Origin: JBFWRK01 sp050248955
GTDB lineage: Bacteria > Actinomycetota > Acidimicrobiia > Acidimicrobiales > Ilumatobacteraceae
Reading direction: 5' to 3'
Assembly (NCBI GenBank): GCA_050248955.1
Contig: JBFWRK010000017.1
Span: 1 to 64,000 of the forward strand
DNA length: 64,000 nt
Numbering within the stretch: position 1 is the stretch's first letter; each line of letters opens with the position of its first letter. Below, piece after piece: positions 18,893 through 27,958 of the stretch. The translations under genes and the position numbers were made by a program. Under the pieces are notes generated by a model. That model was given only the letters and a program-made list of their open reading frames with translations. It made no database searches and was not told the DNA's origin.

Positions 18893-19312
18893 ATGGCCGA
18901 CCCGAACGACTGGAACCGAAAGATCATCGAGGAGTTCCGCGCCAACGGTGGCAAGGTGAGCGGCCAGTTCGAGGGAGCACCGCTCGTGCTGCTCCACACG
19001 ACGGGCGCGAAGACCGGACAGGAGCGGATCAACCCGCTCGTCTACCTCGCCGACGGGAACCGCATCGTCGTGTTCGCGTCGAAGGCCGGCGCACCGACGA
19101 GTCCTGACTGGTTCCACAACATCGTCGCCAACCCGCGGACGGTGGTGGAGCTCGGTACCGAGACGATCGACGTCGTCGCCCACGTCGCCGAGAGCGACGA
19201 GCGGGAGCGGCTGTGGAGCAGGCAGAAGGAGCTGATGCCCGGGTTCGCGGACTACGAGCAGAACACGACCCGGCAGATCCCCGTGGTCGTCCTGGAGCGC
19301 GTCACGGCCTGA
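18893..19312 (+). CDS. Deazaflavin (F420)-dependent nitroreductase family protein
   Basis: A 139-residue protein of the Ddn/DUF385 family, split-barrel proteins that bind coenzyme F420 and reduce quinones or nitro compounds. Recognisable parts are WNRKIIEEFRANGGKVSG at the N-terminus, LVLLHTTGAKTGQERINPLVYL, DWFHNIVANPRTVVELG, and the C-terminal NTTRQIPVVVLERV. The size is normal. ATG 18893 follows a GAGAGGACGGAGG region. It is divergent from the methyltransferase and 144 bases upstream of a lipoprotein gene. The natural substrate cannot be read from sequence. Confidence 0.92.
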   Translation: MADPNDWNRKIIEEFRANGGKVSGQFEGAPLVLLHTTGAKTGQERINPLVYLADGNRIVVFASKAGAPTSPDWFHNIVANPRTVVELGTETIDVVAHVAESDERERLWSRQKELMPGFADYEQNTTRQIPVVVLERVTA

Positions 19313-19456
19313 GCGGACGTTCGCACGCGACGACGTCCCAGCGACATCTCCCGGTTGCGCGGGACGCTCGTCCCGTGCGCTCGGGACGTCGGGCGTCAGA
19401 TCCTCGTCGGGCCGGGCGGACAGGCCGCGTCGGCACCTGTTCGAGGAGCAACCCCC

Positions 19457-20200
19457 ATGTCCCGCAACCATCCATCCGACGGCACGATCGGTCGCGCCCG
19501 CCACCTGGCCGGTGCCGCAGTCGTGCTCGCGCTCGGCCTCGGCGCTGCCGCGTGCAGCGACGTCGAGAAGGCCGACGACGTGCCCGCCGCGGCATGCGAC
19601 GCCTTCGTTGGCGTGTCCGCGATCTTCACCGGCGATCCGTCGAGCGCCGGCGCGGTGCTCGAGTCGTTCGTCGGCGCCCTGCCGGAAGACCTCCGCGACG
19701 ACGGTGAGGCCGTGTCGAACGGGCTCCAGGCCGCGTTCGCCGGCGACGAGGCGGCGATGTCCTCGCCCGAGTACGTCGATGCGAACACCGCCATCGGCGA
19801 GGCGATGTACGAAGGCTGCGACACCGCGCAGAAGCTCGACGTGGCCGGCATCGACTACGGCTTCGAAGGTCTGCCGGACTCGGTGAAGGCCGGTCGCGTG
19901 GCGATCCAGTTCACGAACAAGACGAAGAACGACGAGGCCCACGAGATGTTCATCGTGGTCCGCAACGAGGGCACGACGGAGACGTTCGAGGAGCTCGACG
20001 CACTGCCCGAGGAGGAGCTCTTCTCCAAGGTCACGCCGGTCGGCGTCGTGTTCGCGGACCAGGCGGACGGTGTGGCGACCACGCTGCTCGACCTCCAGCC
20101 CGGCAGCTACATCGCCGTCTGCAACATCCCTGTCGGCGGCGGCGAGACCGGTGACCCCCATGCCCTGCACGGCATGGTCGCCGAGTTCGACGTGGCCTGA
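19457..20200 (+). CDS. Lipoprotein with cupredoxin-like C-terminal domain
   Basis: A 247-residue lipoprotein: signal sequence ending in the lipobox GAAAC (cysteine about residue 33), then an acidic helical part (about 35-130) and a C-terminal beta domain (about 133-247). The C-terminal domain has the spacing of a type 1 copper site: His in NDEAHEMFIV, Cys in YIAVCNIP, His in ALHGM and the following Met, so all four H-C-H-M ligands may be present. This suggests an electron-carrying or copper-binding surface protein, which is inference. ATG 19457 is chosen because the signal peptide starts there (MSRNHPSDGTIGRARHLAG), after an AGGAG site. A membrane protein follows 28 bases later and is probably co-transcribed. 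Confidence 0.82.
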   Translation: MSRNHPSDGTIGRARHLAGAAVVLALGLGAAACSDVEKADDVPAAACDAFVGVSAIFTGDPSSAGAVLESFVGALPEDLRDDGEAVSNGLQAAFAGDEAAMSSPEYVDANTAIGEAMYEGCDTAQKLDVAGIDYGFEGLPDSVKAGRVAIQFTNKTKNDEAHEMFIVVRNEGTTETFEELDALPEEELFSKVTPVGVVFADQADGVATTLLDLQPGSYIAVCNIPVGGGETGDPHALHGMVAEFDVA

Positions 20201-20228
20201 CCGACCATTCGACAGAAGGGAACGAACG

Positions 20229-20924
20229 ATGTCCACCTCCGTCATCAACCCGGCTGCCGGCTCGACGCCCTCGCGGGCTCGGATCGGCAGCGCTCACAGC
20301 TCCTCGTGGGCGTGGGCCGGGGCCATCGCCGGCGTCCTCGGGATCGCCGGCTTCTTCCTGAGCGGTGCGGTCGCGCCGACGCGCGACGAGCTCGCCGACA
20401 ACGCGACCGTGCTGGCTGCGATCGAGGGTGCCGAGTGGGCGGTCTGGGTGTACCAGTCACTCACCGTCGCCACGGCCGCCGCACTCGTCGTGTTCGCCGC
20501 CGGACTGCGCCGCCGGCTCGACGAGCAGGCTCCGGTCGGCAGCCTTCTCCCGACGGTCGCGTTCACCGGCCTCGCGCTCGTCGCCGCGATGAGCCTCGTC
20601 GGCGGGGGCATCTCCACCGAGCTGTTCTGGAACATGACTGCCGGCACCGGCGAGGTCGACCCCGACACGGTGGCCGCCAACCTCGGCGTGTTCAACACGA
20701 TGGGCTGGGTCTGGGCCGGGATGGGACTCACCTCGGGTGCGGTGGCGATCGCTGCCCTGCGCCACGGTTCGCTGCCACGCTGGATCGGCTGGTGCAGCGT
20801 CGTGGCGACCGCACTGATCGCGCTGTTGCAGCTCGTCCCGCTGCAGTACCTCGCTCTCGTTCCCGGTTCACTGTGGATCATCGCAGCCGGCATCGGGCTC
20901 GGTCGCCGCGAGCGGGTGTCCTGA
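20229..20924 (+). CDS. Six-helix integral membrane protein, DUF4386-like
   Basis: A 231-residue hydrophobic protein with about six predicted helices: WAWAGAIAGVLGIAGFFL, SLTVATAAALVVFAAGL, PTVAFTGLALVAAMSLVG, MGWVWAGMGLTSGAVAIAAL, IGWCSVVATALIALLQ, and LALVPGSLWIIAAGIGL. The layout resembles uncharacterised DUF4386-type membrane proteins, but I cannot be sure of the family. The start codon ATG 20229 has AAGGGAACG just upstream. Close spacing to the cupredoxin-like lipoprotein suggests a shared function, for example a small electron-transfer or sensing unit; this is inference only. Confidence 0.75.
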   Translation: MSTSVINPAAGSTPSRARIGSAHSSSWAWAGAIAGVLGIAGFFLSGAVAPTRDELADNATVLAAIEGAEWAVWVYQSLTVATAAALVVFAAGLRRRLDEQAPVGSLLPTVAFTGLALVAAMSLVGGGISTELFWNMTAGTGEVDPDTVAANLGVFNTMGWVWAGMGLTSGAVAIAALRHGSLPRWIGWCSVVATALIALLQLVPLQYLALVPGSLWIIAAGIGLGRRERVS

Positions 20925-20928
20925 CGTG

Positions 20929-21029
20929 GAGGTCCCCGTCGACGCCGGATGGCGTGGCCAGCTGAATGGCCGGCTGGGTGGCCAGCCGAGTGGCCGGCCG
21001 AGTGGCCGGCTGACACCGACGGGGACCTC
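20929..21029. repeat. Inverted repeat enclosing five 12-nt tandem repeats
   Basis: Outer arms GAGGTCCCCGTCG (20929-20941) and its exact complement (21017-21029) are 13 bp and perfect. Between them are five 12-nt units, 20955-21014, of the form TGGCC(A/G)GC(T/C)(G)(A/G)(A/G). Several units contain the palindrome GGCCGGCC or TGGCCA. It lies between the stop of the membrane protein and the likely start of the histidine kinase, where it could act as a terminator or an mRNA control element. Confidence 0.75.
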
Positions 21030-21051
21030 GGCGGTCTGCCAATCTGAGCAC

Positions 21052-23109
21052 GTGGCGAAGAGCGAGGGCGCGCCCGTTGCGGGCTGGATCGTGGTGGCGG
21101 CGGCGTGGATGATCGCCGCCGCCGCACTCGTCCTCGTCGTCGAGAACCGGCCGGTGTGGACGTCCGATCAGTGGTACTTCGTCGTCGATCTCGCGGACGC
21201 CGTCGTGTACGGGCTGGTCGCGTGGTTCCTCCTGCTCCGCGTGCGCCACGCCGTGGCCTGGATCGTCGCCCTCACGGCGATCGGCGGCGGTGTGGCCGCG
21301 CTCGGCTCGCAATGGACGCCGCACCCGGATTGGCCGCTGTACCGGCTCGTCGTGTCGACCCAGAACTGGGCGTGGGTGCCGGGCACGCTCGCGCTCATCG
21401 TCATCGTGCCGTGGTTGGTGCGTGACGATCCGCTCGACCGGATCGCGCGCATCGGTGTCACCGCCGGGATCGCGCTGACGACGTTCACGGTGTTCGGCCG
21501 GCTGACCGACCCGGCACCGGGACCCGACGGCAAGCCGTTCGCGCCACTCGCCATCGAGAGCGACTGGTGGGGGCGGTTCCTCGAGAGCTCGTTCCGCTGG
21601 GAGTGCGTCGCGCTGCTCGTGATCGGTCTCGCTGCTGCAGCCGACGCAGTGCGGCGTTGGGCGGCGCGCCCGCCGGATCGGCGCCGCGGGCTCGGCTGGT
21701 TGGCGATCGGCAACGCGCTGCTCGCGATCTCGTTCACGCCGTTCGTCCTGCCGGATTCGGTGGCCGCCGACCTGCCGATCGCAGCGACGCCGATCGTGCA
21801 CCTCGCCTCGCAGGCGTTCTTCCCGGGTGCGATCCTCGTCGCCGTCCTCGGACAGCGGCTCTGGGGCGCGGACCTCGCGGTCAGCCGGACGCTCGTGTGG
21901 TCGCTGCTCACCGCCACCGTGATCACCGGTTACGTCGGCGTCGTCGCGCTCTTCGGCTGGCTGCTGCCGTCGACTGCAGAAGGCACGCAACGGGTCATCG
22001 CGACGGCGCTCTTCGCCGCCGCGTTCGGGCCGATCCGATCGTGGATCCAGCGCCGCGTGGACCACCTCGTCCATGGCGATGCCGGCCAGCCGATGCGCCT
22101 GATCGGACGGGTCGGCCGCCGCATCGGGCGCTCCGCGCAGGACGAAGTGCTCGGCGAGGTGCTCACCAGCGTGGTCGCGTCGTTGCGCCTCGGTGGCGCG
22201 GCGATCGTCACCGACACTGCTGACGGTCGCCGGTGCCTCGCGCAGATCGGCGAGCTGGCCGACGGCACCAGCGGTGGCCACGCGGGCGACAGTGGTGATC
22301 TCGGCGACGTCGACGTTCCGCTCGTCGTGCAGCAGGAGACGGTCGGCCGCCTGCTCGCCTCGCCGCGCCCCGGCGAGCGGCTCGACGGGCGCACCGTCCA
22401 CTCGTTGTCGGAGCTCGCGCCGATCGTCGCCGCCACCGTGCAGCTGGCGACTGCGACCGACGCGTTGCGCGTGTCGCGCGCTCGCCTGGCGTCGGCGCGT
22501 GACGAGGAGCGACGGATGCTGCGCCGCGAGCTGCACGACGGGCTGGGGCCGGCGCTGGCCGGCATCGGGCTCGGGCTGCAGGCGGGGCGCAACCTGCTCG
22601 CCCGGGATCCGGCCGCCGCTGGAGCGCTGCTCGACCGGCTCGCCCACGAGATCGATCAGCGTGTGGAGGAGGTCCGCGGTCTCGCCCGCGGCCTGCTCCC
22701 ACCCGTGCTCGAAGAGCTGGGTCTGCCCGCGGCGCTCGACGAGCTCGCGGAGCGCTATCGCTCGGTCGGCCTCGACGTGCTCCTGAAGGTCGACACGTAC
22801 CCGCCGCTCGGTCCGGACGTCGCGTCAGCGGTGTACGGCATCGTCTCGGAGGCCGTGCGCAACGTGATGCGTCACGCCGGCGCGTCGCGCTGCGAGATCC
22901 GCATCGAGACCCGATCGGCCGGAGAGCTGCTCGTCGTTGTCGCCGACGACGGCCGCGGCATCGATCCGCAGGCTCCTGCCGGCATCGGCACCACGTCGAT
23001 GCGCGAACGCGCGGAGGGCACCGGCGGACGGCTGCAGATCGCGGCCGACCCTGCTGGCGGGACGCGCGTCGAAGCGGTCCTGCCGATGAGCGCGGACGCC
23101 ACGCGGTGA
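21052..23109 (+). CDS. NarL-type sensor histidine kinase with multi-helix membrane domain
   Basis: A sensor kinase of about 685 residues. The N-terminal half holds about eight hydrophobic helices (VAGWIVVAAAWMIAAAALVLVV onwards). A GAF-like region (about 365-475) follows, then the HisKA_3 dimerisation helix with the phospho-acceptor in MLRRELHDGLGPAL (His about residue 495). A HATPase domain shows EAVRNVMRHAGAS, VADDGRGIDP and GIGTTSMRERAEGTGGRL. GTG 21052 is chosen because sequence like a membrane protein begins there; an earlier GTG at 20926 would translate the 12-nt repeats into low-complexity sequence. The response regulator begins 4 bases after the stop, so the pair is one transcript. 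Confidence 0.9.
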   Translation: MAKSEGAPVAGWIVVAAAWMIAAAALVLVVENRPVWTSDQWYFVVDLADAVVYGLVAWFLLLRVRHAVAWIVALTAIGGGVAALGSQWTPHPDWPLYRLVVSTQNWAWVPGTLALIVIVPWLVRDDPLDRIARIGVTAGIALTTFTVFGRLTDPAPGPDGKPFAPLAIESDWWGRFLESSFRWECVALLVIGLAAAADAVRRWAARPPDRRRGLGWLAIGNALLAISFTPFVLPDSVAADLPIAATPIVHLASQAFFPGAILVAVLGQRLWGADLAVSRTLVWSLLTATVITGYVGVVALFGWLLPSTAEGTQRVIATALFAAAFGPIRSWIQRRVDHLVHGDAGQPMRLIGRVGRRIGRSAQDEVLGEVLTSVVASLRLGGAAIVTDTADGRRCLAQIGELADGTSGGHAGDSGDLGDVDVPLVVQQETVGRLLASPRPGERLDGRTVHSLSELAPIVAATVQLATATDALRVSRARLASARDEERRMLRRELHDGLGPALAGIGLGLQAGRNLLARDPAAAGALLDRLAHEIDQRVEEVRGLARGLLPPVLEELGLPAALDELAERYRSVGLDVLLKVDTYPPLGPDVASAVYGIVSEAVRNVMRHAGASRCEIRIETRSAGELLVVVADDGRGIDPQAPAGIGTTSMRERAEGTGGRLQIAADPAGGTRVEAVLPMSADATR

Positions 23110-23113
23110 CGGC

Positions 23114-23821
23114 GTGAGCTCCGGCGCCGGGAGCGTGGCGGCTCCGTCAGCGGATCCATCGATCCGGATCGTCGTGGTGGACGACCATCCCGTCTTTCGT
23201 ATGGGGATGATCGCGTTGCTCGGGTCGTTGCCGGGTTTGGACGTCGTCGCCGAGGCGTCGTCGGCCACGGAAGCGGTCGACGCGGTTGCGAGCCACGAGG
23301 TCGACGTCGTGTTGATGGACCTCCACCTCGGGAGCAGCTCCGGCGTCGACGCGACGCGCGAGATCACGGCCCGCTGGCCGAGCATCGGCGTGCTCGTGAT
23401 CACGATGCTCGATGATGACGACTCCGTCTTCGCGGCGATGCGCGCGGGTGCCCGCGGCTACCTCCTGAAGGGCGCCGCCCCGAAGGACATCGAACGTGCC
23501 GTGCAGGCGGTTGCGAACGGCGAGGTGCTGCTCGGGCAATCCGTCGCCAGCCGGGCCGTGTCGTACCTCTCGGGTGCGCGTCGTGCGGATCCGGCGCCGT
23601 TCCCGGACCTGACCGAGCGCGAGCGCGAAGTGCTCGACCTCGTCGCTCAGGGGCTCGACAACCTCTCGATCTCGCGCCGGCTCGCGGTGAGCTCGAAGAC
23701 GGTCCGCAACCACTTGTCGAACGTGCTCACGAAGCTGCAGGTCGCCGACCGCGCCCAGGCCATCGTCCGCGCTCGCGAGGCCGGCCTCGGACGCGATCCG
23801 ACACGGCCCGCAGGTGGCTGA
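23114..23821 (+). CDS. NarL/FixJ-family response regulator
   Basis: A 235-residue regulator. The receiver domain (about 14-130) has the acidic pair in VVVDDHPVF, the phospho-acceptor in VVLMDLHLG, and the conserved Lys in GYLLKGAAP. The C-terminal LuxR-type helix-turn-helix (about 165-225) has LTEREREVLDLVAQGLDNLSIS and VSSKTVRNHLSNVLTKL. The start is GTG, 4 bases after the kinase gene, indicating translational coupling. Targets are unknown; none of the adjacent genes has an obvious operator. Confidence 0.95.
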   Translation: MSSGAGSVAAPSADPSIRIVVVDDHPVFRMGMIALLGSLPGLDVVAEASSATEAVDAVASHEVDVVLMDLHLGSSSGVDATREITARWPSIGVLVITMLDDDDSVFAAMRAGARGYLLKGAAPKDIERAVQAVANGEVLLGQSVASRAVSYLSGARRADPAPFPDLTEREREVLDLVAQGLDNLSISRRLAVSSKTVRNHLSNVLTKLQVADRAQAIVRAREAGLGRDPTRPAGG

Positions 23822-23926
23822 CCCCGGCGGCACGACGCCACCGTTGACGGCGAGGCGCTGTGGGGTGGATCATCTCCCGAACGGCACGGGTGACCGGCAG
23901 CGTCACTGGCCGAGGGAGGTACTGCC

Positions 23927-24370
23927 GTGGCAACGATCCCCGCTCCCGCGCAGGTGCTGCTCGGCTCCGATGCAGTCGCCCACGTGTGGACCTGCAACGA
24001 GGACGGCACGCCACAGGTGTCGGTCGTCTGGGTGGTGGTCCAGAACGACGAGGTCCTCTTCGGGACGTCGGCATCGAGCCGCAAGGCGCGCAACCTCGCC
24101 CGAGACCCGCGCGTGGTGCTCTCCGTCGAGGACGAGGAGCGCAACGAACGCGGGTTCCAGCGCCACCTCGTGATCCACGGCACCGCATCCATCGAGTCGG
24201 GCCTGAACCCGTGGCTCATGGATCGACTGGCAATGAAGTACCTCGGCCTCCACCGGCATCCGCTCGCACTGCGCGACTCGCCGTCGATGGTCGTCGTCCG
24301 GGTCGCGGTTGATCGCATCAGCGGCGTCGGTCCGTGGGTCGAGGAGCGCATGGCGGCAGTCGGCACCTGA
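23927..24370 (+). CDS. PPOX-class split-barrel protein, probably F420-dependent
   Basis: A 147-residue protein of the pyridoxamine-5'-phosphate oxidase-like split-barrel superfamily, close to the TIGR03618-type F420-binding proteins of Actinobacteria. Seen features are AHVWTCNEDGTPQVSVVWVV, LFGTSASSRKARNLARDPRV, LVIHGTASIESG and VVVRVAVDRISGVGPWV at the end. GTG 23927 has an excellent ribosome binding site (GAGGGAGGT) immediately upstream. It follows the two-component system by 105 bases and precedes a strong terminator. Cofactor choice (FMN, F420 or haem) cannot be decided from sequence. Confidence 0.88.
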   Translation: MATIPAPAQVLLGSDAVAHVWTCNEDGTPQVSVVWVVVQNDEVLFGTSASSRKARNLARDPRVVLSVEDEERNERGFQRHLVIHGTASIESGLNPWLMDRLAMKYLGLHRHPLALRDSPSMVVVRVAVDRISGVGPWVEERMAAVGT

Positions 24371-24387
24371 CCGTCGTCCGGCGCGAC

Positions 24388-24414
24388 AGCGCCCCCGCCG
24401 ACGGCGGGGGCGCT
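24388..24414. terminator. Strong GC hairpin between converging genes
   Basis: A perfect 12-bp stem (AGCGCCCCCGCC at 24388-24399 with 24403-24414) and a GAC loop, 18 bases past the PPOX gene and 22 bases past the ABC permease gene on the other strand. Confidence 0.8.
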
Positions 24415-24435
24415 GAGCATCGGAGATGTGGTCGG

Positions 24436-26946
24436 CTACTGGCTGGCGATCGCCCCCAGAACGTCGAGGCGCGCCGCCCGGCGGGCCGGGAGTGCCGCGG
24501 CGGCCACCCCGGCGATCGCGGCGATCGTCGTCACGACGGCGAGTGACGTCGTCGGGACCACGAACTCGGTGAACCCTTGATCGGACAGTGCGCTGACGAT
24601 GCTCCAGCCGAAGAAGAGACCGATGCCGAGGCCCAGTGCGGTACCGAACAGGGCGATGATCATCGACTCCCACCGGACGGTGGACCGCAGCTGACCGCGG
24701 GTCATGCCGATCGCCCGCAGCAGTCCGAGCTCCCGGGTGCGCTCGAAGATCGAGAGCGCCAGGGTGTTCGTGATGCCGATCAGTGCGATCACGATCGCCA
24801 AGCCGAGCAGGGCGTAGATGAGGTTGAGGAGCATGTCGATCTCCCCGGACCGTGACGCCTTGAACTCGGCGTGGTCCATCACCTCGACGCTCGGCAGCGT
24901 CCGGGCGGCACCGTCGACGACTGCAGCGGCCGCACTGGCATCGACACCGTCTGCGACCTGCACGTAGATGTTCAAGTCCAGTGCGTCCATGCCGAACGAG
25001 TCCAGCAGGGCGTGGTCGACGACGGTCGCACCCGTCCAATCGGCGTCACCGAAGATCGCCTCGACCGTCAGGGTCGTCCGACCCTGAGCGAAGGTCACGG
25101 GGATCTGTGAACCGATCGTCCACCCGTGATCCTCTGCGTAGCTGTCCTCGAGGGCGATCCCGTCGGCGCCGAGCGTGGTGAGGTCACCCTGCTGGGGGTC
25201 GATGTCGAAGATCGCTTCGATCGTCCCAGCGTTCCAGCTGGAGAGCGTCTGCGCCGCCCCGTCGACCTCGGCCGGAGCCGAGCGATAGGAGGTGACGGCA
25301 CTGAACTCCGGCTGGGCGGCCAGGTCGGTGGCGAGGCTCGCGGTCACACCCGGCGATTCCAGGACGTAGTCACCCCGGAAGTCCTTGTCGACCGCGTTGC
25401 CGATCGACGCCTTGGCCGACGATGCGAAGGTCATGATGAAGCCGACCAACGCCACGCCGATCATCAGCGCCGCTGCCGTGGAGGCCGTGCGCTTGGGGTT
25501 GCGCATCGCGTTCTGGCGGCCGAGACCACCGGCGATGCCGGTCTTGGCCATCGGCCAACCGATCGCACGGGCAGCCGGTCGAGCGACGACCGGAGCCAGT
25601 GCGGCGACCGCGATGAACATCACGAGCGCACCCAGTCCGACGAGCGCGATGCCCGCACCGGTCAGGCCGGCGGCCAGCGACCCGACTCCTGCTGCCAGGA
25701 GCGCCGTACCGATGACCATCCGGGACTTCGAGGTACCCGACCGGTCGATGGCGACGTCCCGCATGGCGGCGACCGGGGGGACCCGGCCGGCACGACGGGC
25801 AGGCATGAAGGCGGAGACGACCGTCACGATCGTGCCGACGGTGAGCGAGATGATGACGGTGCTGGCACCGACGACCGTCCCACCGGCGGGGATGTCGATC
25901 CCGACCGCGGAGAGCAGCGCCTTCAACAGCCCGGCGATCCCGACACCGGCGGCGACGCCGGTGAGCGAGGCGATCAGGCCGACGGTGAACGCTTCGATGA
26001 TCACGGAGCGGGTCACCTGGCGGCGGCTCGCCCCGAGCGCCCGGAGCAGTGCCATCTCCTTCTGTCGCTGGGCGACGGTGATCGAGAAGGTGTTGAAGAT
26101 GATGAACGCTCCGACGAAGAGCGCGATCACGGCGAACACCATCAGGAAGGTGTTGAAGAAGGCCATGTTGTCCTTCACCTCGCCCTGCGTCTCGGCGATC
26201 ACGTCGGCGCCCGTGAGCACCTCGGTGCCGGCCGGGAGCGCCTGGTCGATCCGAGCGCTGAGCTCGTCCTGCGACAGGCCCTCGTCGGCGACGACGGCGA
26301 TGGCGTCCAGCTTGCCGGGCTCGCCCACGAGGGCTTGCGCGGTCGAGGCCTCGAACAGCACGGCTGACGCGCCACCCATGGAGTCGGCGTCGTCGAACGT
26401 GGCGATGCCGCTGATCGTGAACTGGTCCGAACCGTTCTTGGTCAGGACCGTGGCGACGTCACCGACCTCGAAGCCGGCGGTCTTCGCCGAGTGGCGGTCG
26501 ATGACGATCTCGTCGGGTGACCCCGGCGCGTGGCCCTCGGCGACGCGGTACGGGTTCAGGTCCTCGACCGTCATCCAGCTCTCGCCGAACGTCGGCGCAC
26601 CCATGTCGGGGTTGCCGACCGGATCGCCGGCGCTGTCCACGAGCTGGGCGTATCCGGAGACCTTGCCCTCGGCGGCAGCGACGCCGTCGATGCTCGCGAC
26701 GGTGTCGACGATGCCGACGTCGAGACGGGGCCGCTGGGCGAGGTCCGAGTCGATCTCGGAGGTGCCCCGCACGTAGGCGTCGGTGCCGGCGTACCCGTCG
26801 GCGAACAAGCCGTCGAAGGTCCGGCTGATGGTGGCGGTGAGCACGAGGGTGCCCGCCATGAAGGCGACGCCGAGCATCACAGCGACGGCGGTCGTCAGGA
26901 GCCGGAGCTTCTTCGCTCCGAGCTCGCGCAGGGTGAGGCGAAACAT
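24436..26946 (-). CDS. ABC transporter permease (MacB/FtsX type, duplicated)
   Basis: An 836-residue permease with two FtsX cores. Helix 1 (LLTTAVAVMLGVAFMAGTLVLTA) is followed by a large extracellular region (MacB periplasmic-core-like, about 45-235), then three helices (about 260-400) with the signature QRQKEMALLRALGASRRQV. A middle membrane region and second extracellular domain follow, then a final set of helices with RTRELGLLRAIGMTRGQLRSTV near residue 750. Such permeases use ATP hydrolysis to drive extrusion or release of lipids, peptides or drugs at the outer face. It starts 2 bases after the ATPase stop codon, so the two genes form a complete exporter. No membrane-fusion protein is adjacent, as is usual in Gram-positives. 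Confidence 0.93.
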   Translation of the reverse strand: MFRLTLRELGAKKLRLLTTAVAVMLGVAFMAGTLVLTATISRTFDGLFADGYAGTDAYVRGTSEIDSDLAQRPRLDVGIVDTVASIDGVAAAEGKVSGYAQLVDSAGDPVGNPDMGAPTFGESWMTVEDLNPYRVAEGHAPGSPDEIVIDRHSAKTAGFEVGDVATVLTKNGSDQFTISGIATFDDADSMGGASAVLFEASTAQALVGEPGKLDAIAVVADEGLSQDELSARIDQALPAGTEVLTGADVIAETQGEVKDNMAFFNTFLMVFAVIALFVGAFIIFNTFSITVAQRQKEMALLRALGASRRQVTRSVIIEAFTVGLIASLTGVAAGVGIAGLLKALLSAVGIDIPAGGTVVGASTVIISLTVGTIVTVVSAFMPARRAGRVPPVAAMRDVAIDRSGTSKSRMVIGTALLAAGVGSLAAGLTGAGIALVGLGALVMFIAVAALAPVVARPAARAIGWPMAKTGIAGGLGRQNAMRNPKRTASTAAALMIGVALVGFIMTFASSAKASIGNAVDKDFRGDYVLESPGVTASLATDLAAQPEFSAVTSYRSAPAEVDGAAQTLSSWNAGTIEAIFDIDPQQGDLTTLGADGIALEDSYAEDHGWTIGSQIPVTFAQGRTTLTVEAIFGDADWTGATVVDHALLDSFGMDALDLNIYVQVADGVDASAAAAVVDGAARTLPSVEVMDHAEFKASRSGEIDMLLNLIYALLGLAIVIALIGITNTLALSIFERTRELGLLRAIGMTRGQLRSTVRWESMIIALFGTALGLGIGLFFGWSIVSALSDQGFTEFVVPTTSLAVVTTIAAIAGVAAAALPARRAARLDVLGAIASQ

Positions 26947-26948
26947 GA

Positions 26949-27734
26949 TCAGTTCCTTCCGAGGTTCTTGATGCGGTCGAAGACCAGGTCCGAGGTCGGG
27001 TTCGCGAGGTCGTCCACGATCCGGCCGTCGGCGAGGAACACCGCGCGGTCGGCGTACGAGGCGGCGACGGGGTCGTGGGTCACCATGACGATCGTCTGGC
27101 CCATCTCCCGCACCGCGCGACGCATGAAGGAGAGGATCTCGGCACCCGTGTGGGAGTCGAGGTTGCCGGTCGGCTCGTCGGCGAAGATGATGTCCGGCTT
27201 GCTGGCGAGGGCGCGGGCCACGGCGACGCGCTGCTGCTGACCGCCGGAGAGCTCAGACGGTCGGTGACCGAGGCGGTTGCCGAGGCCGACGATGTCGACC
27301 ACCGAGCCGACCCAGTCTCGATCGGGTTTCCTGCCGGCGAGGGTGAGCGGCAGCGTGATGTTCTCGATCGCGCTCAGCGTCGGCACCAGGTTGAACGCCT
27401 GGAAGATGAAGCCGATGCGATCGCGGCGGAGCTGCGTGAGCTGACGGTCGTTGAGGTCGCTCAGGTCCGTGTCGCCGATGAACACGTAGCCGCTCGTGAG
27501 CGAGTCGAGGCCGGCCACCGTGTGCATCAACGTCGACTTGCCGGAGCCCGAGGGGCCCATGATCGCGGTGAACTGCGACGTGGCGAAGTCGACGTCGACG
27601 CCGTCGAGGGCGCGAACCTCGTTGTCGCCACGGCCGTAGACCTTGGTGGCCTGCACGGCGCCGGCGGCAGGGGCTGCGACGGAGACCGCGACGGTCGGTT
27701 CGGTGGGCCGGGGGAGGGTGGTGAGCTGAGTCAT
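26949..27734 (-). CDS. ABC transporter ATP-binding protein (LolD/MacB type)
   Basis: A 261-residue ATPase with Walker A GPSGSGKST (60-68), Q-loop FQAFNLVPTL, signature LSGGQQQRV (162-170), Walker B IIFADEPTG and the H-loop in VMVTHD. The sequence RRDRIGFIFQ and NITLPL are typical of the LolD/MacB subfamily that pairs with FtsX-type permeases. The first 30 residues are a Pro/Ala-rich extension before the ATPase core. ATG 27734 is preferred, preceded by CAGGAGAC on the minus strand. The two-component genes at 27959-29856 are transcribed divergently from the same intergenic region. Confidence 0.95.
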   Translation of the reverse strand: MTQLTTLPRPTEPTVAVSVAAPAAGAVQATKVYGRGDNEVRALDGVDVDFATSQFTAIMGPSGSGKSTLMHTVAGLDSLTSGYVFIGDTDLSDLNDRQLTQLRRDRIGFIFQAFNLVPTLSAIENITLPLTLAGRKPDRDWVGSVVDIVGLGNRLGHRPSELSGGQQQRVAVARALASKPDIIFADEPTGNLDSHTGAEILSFMRRAVREMGQTIVMVTHDPVAASYADRAVFLADGRIVDDLANPTSDLVFDRIKNLGRN

Positions 27735-27958
27735 GTCGTGTGTCTCCTGTGAGATCGGATGCCCTGGATCGGGTTCGACCCCACGATGCGCTGGACGGGC
27801 CCACTGCGGCATCGCCCGCCAGGTCCTTCGTGGGGTAGCCCAGAGGGCGATCCTCAGGGCGGTCGCGGCGGGCGCGTACGCCTGGAGATGTACGCGGGTA
27901 TCGGCGTCGAGGCCGATGCGGCCGGGTGCCCGAGCGGTCTACGGTCCACGATGTGGCG

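Noticed and set aside
20955..21014. Possible CRISPR array
   Set aside because: Units are 12 nt with no spacers and no cas genes are in the window. The same applies to the 17- and 18-nt arrays at 63929 and 57504.
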